Positions 7,804 through 17,451 of a stretch of 61,597 nt of DNA are shown in pieces. Position numbers and translations under genes: made by a program. The stretch lies in NCBI RefSeq assembly GCF_018531125.1, contig NZ_JAHDSY010000009.1; one strand, given 5' to 3'. Every line of letters begins with the position of its first letter. The stretch's first letter is position 1. The stretch is from Canibacter zhuwentaonis (GTDB taxonomy: Bacteria; Actinomycetota; Actinomycetes; Actinomycetales; Microbacteriaceae). Under the pieces are notes generated by a model. That model worked only from the letters and a program-made list of their open reading frames with translations. It was not told the origin of the DNA and made no database searches.

Positions 7804-8685
7804 GTGAGCATAACAAATATTCCTCCGCAAATACCCGGCTGGCAACACATCGCGTCTGGCAAAGTGCGCGAAATCTACCAGAGCGCCGCTGGCGGCGCGC
7901 ACCTGTTGCTGCTGGCGAGCGACAGAGTGAGCGCTTTTGACAGGCTGCTTGACCCGCCAATTCCAGGCAAGGGCGCGCTACTAACGCAGCTTTCAAGCTG
8001 GTGGATGAGCCAGCTGAAAACCCCAAACCATCTCACCGGCGCAACCCCTCCCGCCGCGCACAGCAAAAACGCGGTAATCGTGAAAAAACTCGAAATGCTG
8101 CCGGTTGAGTGCATTGTGCGGGGCGCGATTACCGGCTCCGGTTATCAAGAATATCTAAGCCGCGGCGCGGTGTGCGGCATTAAGCTGCCAGCGCTGCTCG
8201 AAGATGGTGCGCTGCTACCAGAGCCGATTTACACCCCCGCGTACAAAGCACCGCAGGGCGAGCACGATGAAAACATCAGCTACGAGCAAACTGTCGAGCT
8301 GGTAGGTGCGGATGCTGCTGCGCAACTGCGCGACACGTCGCTCGAGATTTTCACGCACGCGCAACGAGTCGCTGCCGCGGCGGGGCTGATTTTGGCGGAT
8401 ACCAAGTTTGAGTTTGGTTTTGACCGTAATACCGGCGAGCTGACTTTGGCGGATGAGGTGCTCACAAGCGATTCTTCGCGCTACTGGGATGCGGCAGCTT
8501 ATAACACCGGCGAGGGGGCTGCCCGGCTGGTCAGTTTTGACAAGCAGATCGTGCGTAACTGGCTGCTTACAAACTGGGATCGCACGGGGGCTGCGCCAAC
8601 GCTGCCAGATGCGATCGTGGAGCGCACCCTGCAACAGTACCGCACCCTGTTTAGCAGGCTCACCGGTGAAACTGCGCCGGCCTAA
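7804..8685 (+). CDS. purC: SAICAR synthase
   Basis: Phosphoribosylaminoimidazole-succinocarboxamide synthase, ATP-dependent condensation of CAIR with aspartate. The protein is 293 aa, the usual bacterial length. The N-terminal SGKVREIYQ (about 18-26), LASDRVSAFD, VECIVRGAITGSGYQEY and ADTKFEFG segments are all conserved signatures. The GTG start at 7804 follows a -10-like box with no ribosome-binding site. It is divergent from the SRPBCC gene and heads the plus-strand purine group purC-purS-purQ. Confidence 0.95.
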   Translation: MSITNIPPQIPGWQHIASGKVREIYQSAAGGAHLLLLASDRVSAFDRLLDPPIPGKGALLTQLSSWWMSQLKTPNHLTGATPPAAHSKNAVIVKKLEMLPVECIVRGAITGSGYQEYLSRGAVCGIKLPALLEDGALLPEPIYTPAYKAPQGEHDENISYEQTVELVGADAAAQLRDTSLEIFTHAQRVAAAAGLILADTKFEFGFDRNTGELTLADEVLTSDSSRYWDAAAYNTGEGAARLVSFDKQIVRNWLLTNWDRTGAAPTLPDAIVERTLQQYRTLFSRLTGETAPA

Positions 8686-8876
8686 CGGGTTCGTTGTAGG
8701 TGTTAGCGTTCCGGTGAGCGAGTTACCGACCCCACGGTGTGTTGGGCACTAACGCAGCGGCAAAATCTGCTCGCACAACGGAATGCACACCGTTTTACAA
8801 GCTCCCCAGAAAACCCCATCCGCCTAGCGATAAAATAGAAACAAGCACACATTGTTAGAAACCGTAAGGAGAAGCT

Positions 8877-9128
8877 GTGGCTAAAATTATCGTTGAGGTC
8901 ATGCCGAAAGCTGAGCTGCTTGACCCGCAGGGCAAAGCTATCGCCGCGGCGCTCGCTCGTAACGCCGCAAACCCGTTTACCGCTGTGCGAGTTGGTAAGC
9001 GTTTTGAGCTTGCAGTTGCCGGTGAGGTGACCGATGAAACGCTCGCGCAGGCGCAGCAAATCGCAACCGAGGTGCTGTCAAATTCGGTTATCGAAGACGT
9101 TGTTGCCGTGTTTGAGGCGGGCGCATAA
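8877..9128 (+). CDS. purS: FGAM synthase subunit PurS
   Basis: The small 83-aa subunit of the three-part formylglycinamidine synthase (PurS-PurQ-PurL), which bridges the glutaminase and synthetase subunits. KIIVEVMPKAELLDPQGKA and the alternating beta-alpha pattern fit the family. The GTG start at 8877 has AAGGAG upstream, and TAAAAT at 8831-8836 is a likely -10 box. The stop overlaps the purQ start (TAATG), indicating translational coupling. Confidence 0.93.
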   Translation: MAKIIVEVMPKAELLDPQGKAIAAALARNAANPFTAVRVGKRFELAVAGEVTDETLAQAQQIATEVLSNSVIEDVVAVFEAGA

Positions 9129-9835
9129 TGTCCGCGCGCATCGGAATTGTCACGTTTCCCGGGTCACTTGACGATCGCGACGCCCAGCGCGCGGTGCGAC
9201 TGAGTGGCGCAGAGCCGGTTGCGCTCTGGCATCGCTCGCAAGATCTTGCAGACGTGCAGGCAATCGTATTACCCGGCGGATTCAGCTACGGCGACTATCT
9301 ACGCCCGGGTGCAATTGCGGCGATTTCTCCGATTATGACGGCGGTTATTGAGGCTGCGGGCAGGGGAATGCCCGTGCTGGGTATTTGCAACGGCTTTCAA
9401 ATTCTTGTTGAGTCGCGGCTTTTGCCGGGCGGGCTGATCCGCAACTCACACCAGCAGTTTATTCGCCGCGATCAGCGGTTGCGCGTGGAAAACACTGCGA
9501 CCGCGTGGACAAACCGTTTTACCACCGGTGAGGAAATCACGATTCCGCTTAAAAACGGCGACGGCGGTTATATTGCGGATGCCGAGACCCTGCTCGAGAT
9601 TGAGGGCGAGGGGCTTGTGACTTTCCGCTACAGCGGGGTTAATCCGAACGGCTCTCTTAACGACATTGCCGGGTTGCGCAACCACGCGGGCAATGTTGTT
9701 GGGCTGATGCCTCACCCCGAGCACGCTGTTGAGGCAGGTTTTGGTCCGGACACTCCCGCCGCGATGCGCTCCGGGCTTGACGGTCTGCGCCTATTCCAAA
9801 GCGCAATAGCGGATATAACCGCTAACGTACTTTAA
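9128..9835 (+). CDS. purQ: FGAM synthase glutaminase subunit PurQ
   Basis: A 235-aa class I glutamine amidotransferase that supplies ammonia for FGAM formation. The nucleophile elbow is GICNGFQ with Cys87, and the His/Glu of the catalytic triad lie in PHPEHAVE near the C-terminus. GFSYGDYLRPG is the oxyanion-side signature. It overlaps purS by one base. The partner purL is 1.5 kb further on, separated by a minus-strand membrane-protein gene. Confidence 0.95.
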   Translation: MSARIGIVTFPGSLDDRDAQRAVRLSGAEPVALWHRSQDLADVQAIVLPGGFSYGDYLRPGAIAAISPIMTAVIEAAGRGMPVLGICNGFQILVESRLLPGGLIRNSHQQFIRRDQRLRVENTATAWTNRFTTGEEITIPLKNGDGGYIADAETLLEIEGEGLVTFRYSGVNPNGSLNDIAGLRNHAGNVVGLMPHPEHAVEAGFGPDTPAAMRSGLDGLRLFQSAIADITANVL

Positions 9836-9976
9836 CAGCCAGGCTTGTGCGGCGTTTGCTCCTAGCGTCTAGTTAGTCTGCACCGATTTTTGGACGCGCA
9901 CTAACAGCGCGCTAACTAACCACCCCGACCGACTGCCGAGGTTTAACAATCCCGCGCTTAGCCGCTCGGCGTCTCT

Positions 9977-11125
9977 TTATCCGCTCTGCGTCGATTTTTG
10001 CGCGCGCAGGTGTGGCGGATACGGCGCGCCTGGCACGCTGAAATCTGGTGAGCCATCCGGCAGCTGCGGCAGCGGCGTGCCATCTGCCAGCGTTGGCCAT
10101 GCAAACTGCCCGTTTTCGTCCGGTTGCACTTCTTGCGTCGGGGGAGACTGCTCAGCCGGTACAACCTGCGAAGTTTGAGCGGGTGCAGCTGTAGCAGGCT
10201 CGATCGGCGCAGGCTCAGCAGCAGGCTTTGTAGCCTCTTGTAGGCTTACCTGCTCTGCCTGCTGTTCTGCTCGCTCCTGCGCAACAGAATGTTTTGGGCT
10301 TGCACAAACTTGCGCCGCCGTTTGCCCCTGCGCTGTCACAGTTGCTGCAGGCCAGACTGGTACTGCTGCAGGAGCCGCGCTGGTAGTTGGCGCGGGCTGT
10401 TGCCTCCGCCTCTGTTGCATCCGCCTTTCCCAAAAACTACCGGGGCGCGGGAGAAACTCTGGCAGCGTGAAAGCTAGCAGCACGCTCATAACGGCAGCGA
10501 TACCGCTGAATAAAAATAATGCCATGGCTGCGTTCAAGAACAGACCTATCGGCTCCAACCCGAAATTGCTGATAATCGGTCTCGCTGTCACCAAAACAGT
10601 GAATAAAAAGCTCAGCCCGGCCGCCACGAGCGCGAAAATTGCCGCCATCGATGGTTTGCCGTCGCGCGTGCACGATCCGCGCTCTGACAGCTTAATTATC
10701 AACCACGACCACCCCAGAGCGAGCAAAAACCAGCTGTACGTGCTGGCAACATAGGAGACAACGCTCGCCGAGGTGTAACTGCTGTAGTAGAAAAACTCGT
10801 ATGACCAGGTGTTCAAAAATGCGACACCCAGTACGTACAGGTTGGTGCACAGAATCACCGGCAGAATCCAGCTATTGCGGCGCGATTTAACCCGAGCGCT
10901 CACAATCGCAATCACCGTGAAAATCGCGAACAGCATAAATGATGCAAAAATGCGCGTGCCAACGTGCTGCAGATTTGGCACGGTCAAAACCAGCAGCACA
11001 GAAACCACGCCCAGCACGGCAACCGCAGCGATGTTAATCCTTAAAAATAGAGCGCGACTCGGTATATATTGCTGCAAATTTGCAGCAATACTGGGCTGGT
11101 GTTCTTGCGGGTTATTCATGCGCAT
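9977..11125 (-). CDS. Multi-pass membrane protein with Pro/Gln/Ala-rich tail, unknown
   Basis: 382 aa. About six or seven hydrophobic helices occupy residues 25-240 (for example INIAAVAVLGVVSVLLVL and MAAIFALVAAGLSFLFTVLV). They are followed by a basic stretch (RRMQQRRRQQ) and about 130 residues of Ala/Pro/Gln/Glu-rich cytoplasmic-type tail, ending with short W/P motifs (FAWPTLADGTPLPQLPDGS). An ATG six bases inside (11119) is an alternative start. It lies on the opposite strand between purQ and purL. I do not recognise the family and give no function. Confidence 0.6.
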   Translation of the reverse strand: MRMNNPQEHQPSIAANLQQYIPSRALFLRINIAAVAVLGVVSVLLVLTVPNLQHVGTRIFASFMLFAIFTVIAIVSARVKSRRNSWILPVILCTNLYVLGVAFLNTWSYEFFYYSSYTSASVVSYVASTYSWFLLALGWSWLIIKLSERGSCTRDGKPSMAAIFALVAAGLSFLFTVLVTARPIISNFGLEPIGLFLNAAMALFLFSGIAAVMSVLLAFTLPEFLPRPGSFWERRMQQRRRQQPAPTTSAAPAAVPVWPAATVTAQGQTAAQVCASPKHSVAQERAEQQAEQVSLQEATKPAAEPAPIEPATAAPAQTSQVVPAEQSPPTQEVQPDENGQFAWPTLADGTPLPQLPDGSPDFSVPGAPYPPHLRAQKSTQSG

Positions 11126-11192
11126 AAGTATTTCATTTTTACCTGAATAAAAAACTGAGTGCGGGCGGCGACTCGTAGCGGGTTACTAGCCC

Positions 11193-11298
11193 ATCACAGC
11201 CCGCACGCGGGTGACTGGCTTCCGCTTGCTGATTGCTTGTCACCGCCCGAATACGGGTGGCGAATCGTGACATCCTAATTGTTTATCACAGCCCGCAC
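11193..11298. repeat. Two copies of a 14-bp direct repeat upstream of purL
   Basis: ATCACAGCCCGCAC occurs at 11193-11206 and 11285-11298. GTGCGGGC at 11159-11166 is complementary to its 3' half. The 270-bp gap also holds a GC-rich hairpin around 11250-11275. It may be an operator or transcriptional control region for the divergent genes. Confidence 0.4.
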
Positions 11299-11398
11299 AA
11301 AATCGAGTTATCAACAATTAGCGGCGGGCTATAAAATCTCAGCTAAAAACGGCTAAAATTGAGGCAGTTGCAACTCTAAAATTACCCGAGGAGTCATT

Positions 11399-13705
11399 AT
11401 GTCTACCCCTTTACCAGACACCGTCGCAAACGCCATCGCGACTCCTGATAAAACACAGCCGTATGATCAACTCGGGCTCACGCTCGACGAGTACAACAAG
11501 ATCCGCGAGATTCTTGGGCGACGCCCGACCTCTGGCGAGCTTGCGATGTACTCAGTTATGTGGTCAGAGCACTGTTCTTACAAGTCTTCTAAAAAGTATC
11601 TGCGCCAGTTTGGGCAGAAAGTTACCGATAAAATGCGCGAACGGCTCATGGTAGGCATGGGCGAAAACGCCGGCGTAATCGATATTGGCGAAAACTGGGC
11701 GGTAACCTTCAAGGTTGAAAGTCACAACCACCCCTCATATATTGAGCCTTTCCAGGGCGCGGCAACGGGTGTTGGCGGCATTGTGCGCGATATTATTTCA
11801 ATGGGTGCGCGCCCGGTTGCGGTGATGGATCAGCTGCGCTTTGGTAAAATTGACGATCCCGACACTGCTCGTGTTGTGCATGGGGTTGTATCGGGCATTA
11901 GCTCGTACGCGAACTGCCTGGGGCTGCCAAACATCGGCGGGGAAACCGTTTTTGACAGTGTTTACCAAAAGAACCCGCTTGTTAACGTACTCGCCATCGG
12001 CGTTATGAAACACCAGGATATTCGGCTTGCGAACGCGAGCGGCACCGGCAATAAAGTTGTTCTGTTCGGCGCCCGCACGGGCGGTGACGGTATCGGTGGC
12101 GCTTCAATTCTCGCGTCTGACAGTTTTGACAGCGCGGGGCCGGTGAAACGCCCCGCCGTGCAAGTTGGCGATCCTTTTGCAGAAAAACTGCTCATTGAGT
12201 GCTGTCTGGAGCTGTATCGGGCAAAGCTCGTTGAGGGCATCCAAGATTTGGGCGCTGCGGGTATCTCCTGCGCAACAAGCGAGCTTGCCGCAAACGGTGA
12301 CGGCGGAATGCTTATTGAGCTTGATAACGTGCTGTTGCGCGATCCGTCGCTAACTGCGGAAGAAATTCTCATGTCGGAGTCGCAGGAGCGCATGATGGCC
12401 GTTGTTACTCCCGAAAAGCTCGACGCGTTTTTGGCCGTAACTCAAAAGTGGGAGGTTGAAACCAGCGTTATCGGCGAGGTTACAGATACCGGACGGCTTG
12501 TTATCAACTGGCAGGGCGGTGAAATTGTGAATGTGGATCCGCGCACTGTAGCCGTTACCGGTCCTGTTTACGATCGCCCAGCAGCACGCCCGGCGTGGCT
12601 TAATGCGGTGCAGGCAGACAGCGCCACAAAACTTGCTCGCCCACAAAACGGCGCGGAATTGCGCGAGCAACTGCTGCAAATTTTAGGTCACCCAAATCAA
12701 GCGTGCCCGGCGTGGATAACCAACCAGTATGATTCTTACGTTTTGGGTAACACCGCCCTCACTTTCCCTGATTCTGCGGGAATGGTGCGCGTTGATGAAA
12801 GTTCTGGCTTGGGGGTTGCCTGCTCCACAGATGCAAACGGGCGTTACAGCTACCTTGACCCCTACGCGGGAGCACAGCTCGCGCTCGCAGAGGCGTATCG
12901 CAACGTGGCAGCTTCGGGCGCTGTGCCAACGGCTGTTACCGACTGTCTAAACCTCGGCAGCCCTGAGGATCCAAACGTTATGTGGCAGTTTGCACAAACC
13001 GTTGAGGGTTTGAGCGACGCCTGCTTGGAGCTTGCAGTGCCCGTCACCGGCGGCAATGTTTCGCTCTACAACCAGACCGATCAAACCCCCATCCACCCAA
13101 CCCCTGTTGTCGGTGTGCTTGGAATTATCGACGATGTTGCCCGCCGCGTGCCGAGCGGATGGCAAGATCAAGGCGAAAATCTGTATCTGCTCGGGGTTAC
13201 TAAAGACGAACTAGACGGCTCTGCATGGGCTGACGCGGTTCATAATCATCTGGGCGGCACGCCTCCAAAAGTTGATCTTGCTGCGGAATCTCAACTCGCC
13301 GGGCTGCTACACTCGGCCAGCGTAAACGGCATTATTTCGGCAGCAACCGATCTTTCTGAGGGCGGTCTTGCGCAGGCTCTCGCAGAGGGCGTGCTCAGGT
13401 TTGGCGTGGGCGCGCGCGTCTGGATTTCAGAGCTGACACAGCGCGACGGCATTGACGTAACCGCAGCTCTCTTCAGCGAATCACAGGCTCGCGCACTGGT
13501 TGCTGTGCCGCGCGAAGAGAACGTTAAGTTTCAGGGGCTGTGCAACGGTCGCGGCGTTAGTGTGCTACGCATCGGTGTGACCGACGGCACGGGTAAAAAC
13601 GCTGTTTTGGAGGTGCAGGATCAGTTCACCATCCCGCTTACCGAACTGAAAAACACGCACTCACGCACTCTGCCCACACAGTTTGGATCGCTGGTGGGTG
13701 AATAA
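11399..13705 (+). CDS. purL: FGAM synthase large subunit PurL
   Basis: The 768-aa synthetase subunit of the type that needs separate PurS and PurQ (short PurL, not the 1300-aa fused form). Signatures include MYSVMWSEHCSYKSSKKYL, the ATP-site segment FKVESHNHPSYIEPFQGAATGVGG (split here: FKVESHNHPSYIEP and GAATGVGG), GLGAAGISC-like QDLGAAGISCA and SESQERMM. GAGGAG lies six bases before the ATG, and TAAAAT boxes lie at about 11353. It is full length. It is convergent with tmk. A GC-rich stem (13703-13732) follows the stop. Confidence 0.95.
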   Translation: MSTPLPDTVANAIATPDKTQPYDQLGLTLDEYNKIREILGRRPTSGELAMYSVMWSEHCSYKSSKKYLRQFGQKVTDKMRERLMVGMGENAGVIDIGENWAVTFKVESHNHPSYIEPFQGAATGVGGIVRDIISMGARPVAVMDQLRFGKIDDPDTARVVHGVVSGISSYANCLGLPNIGGETVFDSVYQKNPLVNVLAIGVMKHQDIRLANASGTGNKVVLFGARTGGDGIGGASILASDSFDSAGPVKRPAVQVGDPFAEKLLIECCLELYRAKLVEGIQDLGAAGISCATSELAANGDGGMLIELDNVLLRDPSLTAEEILMSESQERMMAVVTPEKLDAFLAVTQKWEVETSVIGEVTDTGRLVINWQGGEIVNVDPRTVAVTGPVYDRPAARPAWLNAVQADSATKLARPQNGAELREQLLQILGHPNQACPAWITNQYDSYVLGNTALTFPDSAGMVRVDESSGLGVACSTDANGRYSYLDPYAGAQLALAEAYRNVAASGAVPTAVTDCLNLGSPEDPNVMWQFAQTVEGLSDACLELAVPVTGGNVSLYNQTDQTPIHPTPVVGVLGIIDDVARRVPSGWQDQGENLYLLGVTKDELDGSAWADAVHNHLGGTPPKVDLAAESQLAGLLHSASVNGIISAATDLSEGGLAQALAEGVLRFGVGARVWISELTQRDGIDVTAALFSESQARALVAVPREENVKFQGLCNGRGVSVLRIGVTDGTGKNAVLEVQDQFTIPLTELKNTHSRTLPTQFGSLVGE

Positions 13706-13837
13706 GCCCGGCGGTAGCTCGCCACTGGGCTTGCGATAATTTCGCGCGGCGCAAACCCACGGTAAGAACGCACACAGCTCGCTGCGCGCCAATCCGCGCT
13801 GCAATGGTGCGCGCAAGCCCGCAGGGTAAGTCCGCCG

Positions 13838-14476
13838 CTAGCTGGTCGCTAAAATATCGTTTACTTTAGCGACCACAAGCCTGTTAATCTCTGCAATTGG
13901 TGCTGTTGCGTCAACAAGCAGATACCGCTCAGGTGCTTTTGTTGCAAGCCGCCTAAAAGTTTCTGCCACCGACGTGTGAAACGCTAGTGTTTCACACTCG
14001 ATGCGATCCTCTGCCTCTTCACGATGTGCAATGCGCTCACCGCGCAGCGCCGGATCAAAATCAAGCAGCACGGTTAAATCCGGGGTTGTGCCTTCTGTAA
14101 CCGCCGCGCTAAGCTCGTAAATCCACTCTTCTGAAAGACCTCGTGCGCCCGCCTGATAGGCAATTGACGAGTCAATATAGCGATCCTGCAACACTATCGA
14201 GCCCGCAGCGAGCGCTGGCATGATCACCTCGGCGTAGTGCTGCGCGCGATCCGCCGCATACAGCAGTGCTTCTGCGCGAGGCGCAACATCAGACCCGTGC
14301 AAAAGCAATTCGCGGATGCGCGAGCCCAGAAGTGTGCCCCCCGGTTCGCGCGTGCAAACTATCTGCTGCTGCGGCAGCTGCTCCCGCAGAGAGTTCGCCA
14401 GCAAGCGCAGCTGCGTGCTTTTACCCGCGCCATCACAGCCCTCAAAAACTACAAACAGCCCGCTATGAGATCGCAT
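13838..14476 (-). CDS. tmk: Thymidylate kinase
   Basis: Phosphorylates dTMP to dTDP. 212 aa. The P-loop FEGCDGAGKST is near the N-terminus, followed by the dTMP-binding TREPGGT and the DR(Y/x)IDSSIAYQ motif. It is ten bases downstream of topA on the same strand, so probably co-transcribed. The usual next gene, holB, does not follow; purL is met convergently instead. Confidence 0.93.
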   Translation of the reverse strand: MRSHSGLFVVFEGCDGAGKSTQLRLLANSLREQLPQQQIVCTREPGGTLLGSRIRELLLHGSDVAPRAEALLYAADRAQHYAEVIMPALAAGSIVLQDRYIDSSIAYQAGARGLSEEWIYELSAAVTEGTTPDLTVLLDFDPALRGERIAHREEAEDRIECETLAFHTSVAETFRRLATKAPERYLLVDATAPIAEINRLVVAKVNDILATS

Positions 14477-14485
14477 AGTTGTGTG

Positions 14486-17239
14486 CTACTCGCCCCGCTC
14501 GACGGCTAGTCTTGCTTCGCGATTGGCTTTGCGCGTCTCCGCTGCTTTTTTTGCAGCGGCTGAACGAACCTGATCCACCTCTTTTTTAACTGCCGCTTTC
14601 CTCGCTGGCGCTTTTGTGCCCCATTTTTTCGCCGAACCTTTCGCCCGTTTAGCAGCGAGCAAATCAACAACTTGCTCGTATGTGAGCTCTGGTATGCCTT
14701 CGCCGCGTGGCACTGTCACATTGGTTGACCCGTCGGTTATATACGGTCCGAAACGACCGTCTCTAACAACAATCGGTCTTCCGGTTACCGGATCAACATC
14801 AAAAACGCGCAGCGGCTCTGTCACTTTGCGTTTACCGTATTTAGGAGAGGCAAACAGTGCCTGCGCATCCTTAACGTCAATGCTGAAAATCTCAGCCTCG
14901 CTGCTCAGACTGCGGGTTTCTATACCGCGCTTAATGTACGGCCCGTAGCGTCCGTTTTGTGCGTATATCATTTCGTCGCCGTGCTCGGTATCTACGCCCA
15001 CTTCGCGCGGCAAACTCAGCAGTTTTATTGCGGTTTCAAGATCAACGGTTTCCGAATCCATAGTCTTAAACAGTGACGCAATCGGCAGTTTTTCGCCTTT
15101 GGGCAGCTCTTCGCCGTCTGCCAGCTGTTCTGCGACATACGCCCCAAAGCGACCCGTTTTGGCTATAACATTGCGCCCACTCGCAGGATTTACGCCCAGC
15201 ACCCTGTCTGAGGCAGGTTCCGCGGCAGCAAGTTCGGTTGCTTTTTGCTCTGTTAGCTCATCGGGAGCGAGATCCGCCGGAATAGAAACCGCGCGCGGCT
15301 TCCGCTTGCCCGTGTTATCATCTCTCTCGCATTTTTCGTCTAGAACCTCAAGGTAAGGGCCGTACCTGCCGTTGCGCAGCGCAATATTTTTAGAGATCTG
15401 CACCGTGTTAATAGCGCGCGCATCGACCTCTCCAAGGTTGTCAACAACCCGCCGCAATCCGGGATGGGTGGCGGATCCAAAATAGAACTCACGCAACCAG
15501 TTTTCGCGGTTTTTTGTGCCCGCAGCGATATCATCGAGATCCGCTTCCATCGTGGCGGTGAAATCATAGTCAACCAGCTCTGCAAAGTGGTTTTCGAGCA
15601 GCCGTATAACGCTAAACGCGATCCAGTTGGGAACAAGCGCGTTACCGTTTTTAGCAACGTAGCCGCGGTCTATGATCGTGGACATAATAGTCGCGTAGGT
15701 TGAGGGTCTGCCCACTCCCAACTCTTCCAGGCGTTTGGTGAGGCTCGCCTCGGTGTATCGCGCGGGCGGTGTCGTGTTGTGCTCTTTCACTTCAGCGCCA
15801 GTAATTTGCACAGCATCGCCAGCTTCAAGCAGCGGCAGGCGCTCCATTTTTTCCGCTCGCGATTTGTCATCGCGCCCTTCTTCGTAGGCGGCTAAGAACC
15901 CGGGGAAGGTGATTACCGTGCCGCTAACCTTGAACTCCAGCTGCGCGGATGTGCCCGACAAGCTGGCGGTGTCCGCGATTGTGATGGTGTCGGTGGATCC
16001 TGTAGCGTCTGCCATTTGGCTGGCCACGGTTCGCTTCCAGATGAGGTCGTAAAGCGCAAGTTCTGAACTGGTGAGCTGGCGTTTGAGGCTCTGCGGCTGC
16101 GCAAAAACCTCACCTGCGGGGCGGATCGCCTCGTGTGCCTCCTGCGCGCTCTTGTTCTTTTGCGCGTAAACTCGCGGCTGCGGAGCGACCGAGTTGCCGC
16201 CGTAGAGTTGCGCAGCGGCGGTTCTGGCGGCATTAACTGCCTGCGCAGAAAGGTTGCTCGAGTCAGTACGCATATAGGTTATATAGCCTTTTTCGTACAG
16301 CGACTGCGCAACCGACATTGCCTGCCACGAGCTGAGATTAAGCTTGCGTGATGCTTCCTGCTGCAGGGTTGAGGTTGTGAAAGGCGCGGCGGGGCGACGC
16401 CTATAAGGTTTTGTTTCACGATTAACAACCTGCGCCTGTTTTGCCAGAGTTGCTGCTATTTCTTGCGCAGCTTCCGCGTTTAAGATGTGAATTTCACCGA
16501 CGTTTTTAGCTGATAGCTCGCCGTGTTCGTTAAAGTCTGCTCCCGTAGCAACTTTTTTACCGTTCACGGTGTTCAATCTGGCAGAAAAATCGCTTTCGGC
16601 AGAGTTGAACTGTGCGGTCACGCTGCAATAATCAACGCTGATAAAGTCCATCCGCTCACGCTCACGGTCAACAACCAGCCTGGTTGCAACGGATTGCACC
16701 CGCCCAGCAGACAGTTTTGGCCCGACTTTCCGCCACAGCACGGGCGAAATATCGTAACCGTATAGCCTGTCAAGGATCCGTCGGGTTTCTTGCGCGTCAA
16801 CCAGGTTAGTATCTATTTCACGGGTGTTTGCGACCGCTTCATCAATTGCCTGTTTGGTGATCTCATGAAAAACCATACGGCACACGGGAACTTTAGGTTT
16901 TAACACCTCGAGCAGATGCCACGCGATTGCTTCTCCCTCGCGGTCTTCGTCTGTTGCTAACCAAAGCTCGTCAGCGTCTTTTAGCGCTCGTTTCAACTGC
17001 GCTACGGTTTTTTTCTTATTGTCGCTAACAACGTAATACGGCGCAAAATCATTTCCAACATCAACAGCAAACTTGCCCAGTTCGCCGTGCTTCAACTCTG
17101 CCGGTAATTCTGACGGTTCAGCAAGGTCACGGATATGCCCCACAGAAGCAACCACTTCGTACTCTTTGCCTAAAAATCCGCTGATAGTGCGGGCTTTTGT
17201 AGGTGACTCCACTATAACTAGTTTTTTTGAGGCTGCCAT
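14486..17239 (-). CDS. topA: DNA topoisomerase I
   Basis: Type IA topoisomerase that relaxes negative supercoils. 917 aa from the ATG at 17239, chosen because AAGGAG lies just upstream and MAASKKLVIVESPTKAR is the normal start; an upstream in-frame start lacks support. The Toprim domain (VIVESPTKA, ATDEDREGEAIAWHL) is followed by the core with the active-site Tyr in YITYMRTDSSNLS. The C-terminus carries repeats of the GRFGAYV/GRYGPYI type instead of zinc ribbons, then a Lys/Ala-rich tail, as is typical of actinobacterial TopA. The Tad pilus genes next to it reflect a neighbourhood also known in mycobacteria. Confidence 0.96.
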   Translation of the reverse strand: MAASKKLVIVESPTKARTISGFLGKEYEVVASVGHIRDLAEPSELPAELKHGELGKFAVDVGNDFAPYYVVSDNKKKTVAQLKRALKDADELWLATDEDREGEAIAWHLLEVLKPKVPVCRMVFHEITKQAIDEAVANTREIDTNLVDAQETRRILDRLYGYDISPVLWRKVGPKLSAGRVQSVATRLVVDRERERMDFISVDYCSVTAQFNSAESDFSARLNTVNGKKVATGADFNEHGELSAKNVGEIHILNAEAAQEIAATLAKQAQVVNRETKPYRRRPAAPFTTSTLQQEASRKLNLSSWQAMSVAQSLYEKGYITYMRTDSSNLSAQAVNAARTAAAQLYGGNSVAPQPRVYAQKNKSAQEAHEAIRPAGEVFAQPQSLKRQLTSSELALYDLIWKRTVASQMADATGSTDTITIADTASLSGTSAQLEFKVSGTVITFPGFLAAYEEGRDDKSRAEKMERLPLLEAGDAVQITGAEVKEHNTTPPARYTEASLTKRLEELGVGRPSTYATIMSTIIDRGYVAKNGNALVPNWIAFSVIRLLENHFAELVDYDFTATMEADLDDIAAGTKNRENWLREFYFGSATHPGLRRVVDNLGEVDARAINTVQISKNIALRNGRYGPYLEVLDEKCERDDNTGKRKPRAVSIPADLAPDELTEQKATELAAAEPASDRVLGVNPASGRNVIAKTGRFGAYVAEQLADGEELPKGEKLPIASLFKTMDSETVDLETAIKLLSLPREVGVDTEHGDEMIYAQNGRYGPYIKRGIETRSLSSEAEIFSIDVKDAQALFASPKYGKRKVTEPLRVFDVDPVTGRPIVVRDGRFGPYITDGSTNVTVPRGEGIPELTYEQVVDLLAAKRAKGSAKKWGTKAPARKAAVKKEVDQVRSAAAKKAAETRKANREARLAVERGE

Positions 17240-17451
17240 CTGGCTCCTTCTAACACTGTGTGTAAACATTTAATCTCTCCGATTAAAGCAAACTTGCATA
17301 ATCTATTACCGAGATTAGCTACACGATTCTGTCACATAATAACCAATTGAACACTATAACACTAAAAGTTTTTAATCTTTACTCAAAAACTCTTAAACCT
17401 CTCCCTAATAGTAATCATAATATCCCACGATCCTTGATATCACACACGCTT

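Noticed and set aside
8686..8876. Purine riboswitch or attenuator before purS
   Set aside because: No aptamer-like conserved core or terminator/antiterminator pair; only a -10 box and ribosome-binding site are evident.
9836..9976. Possible small RNA between purQ and the membrane-protein gene
   Set aside because: Convergent gap with GC-rich short repeats but no promoter or clear terminator stem.
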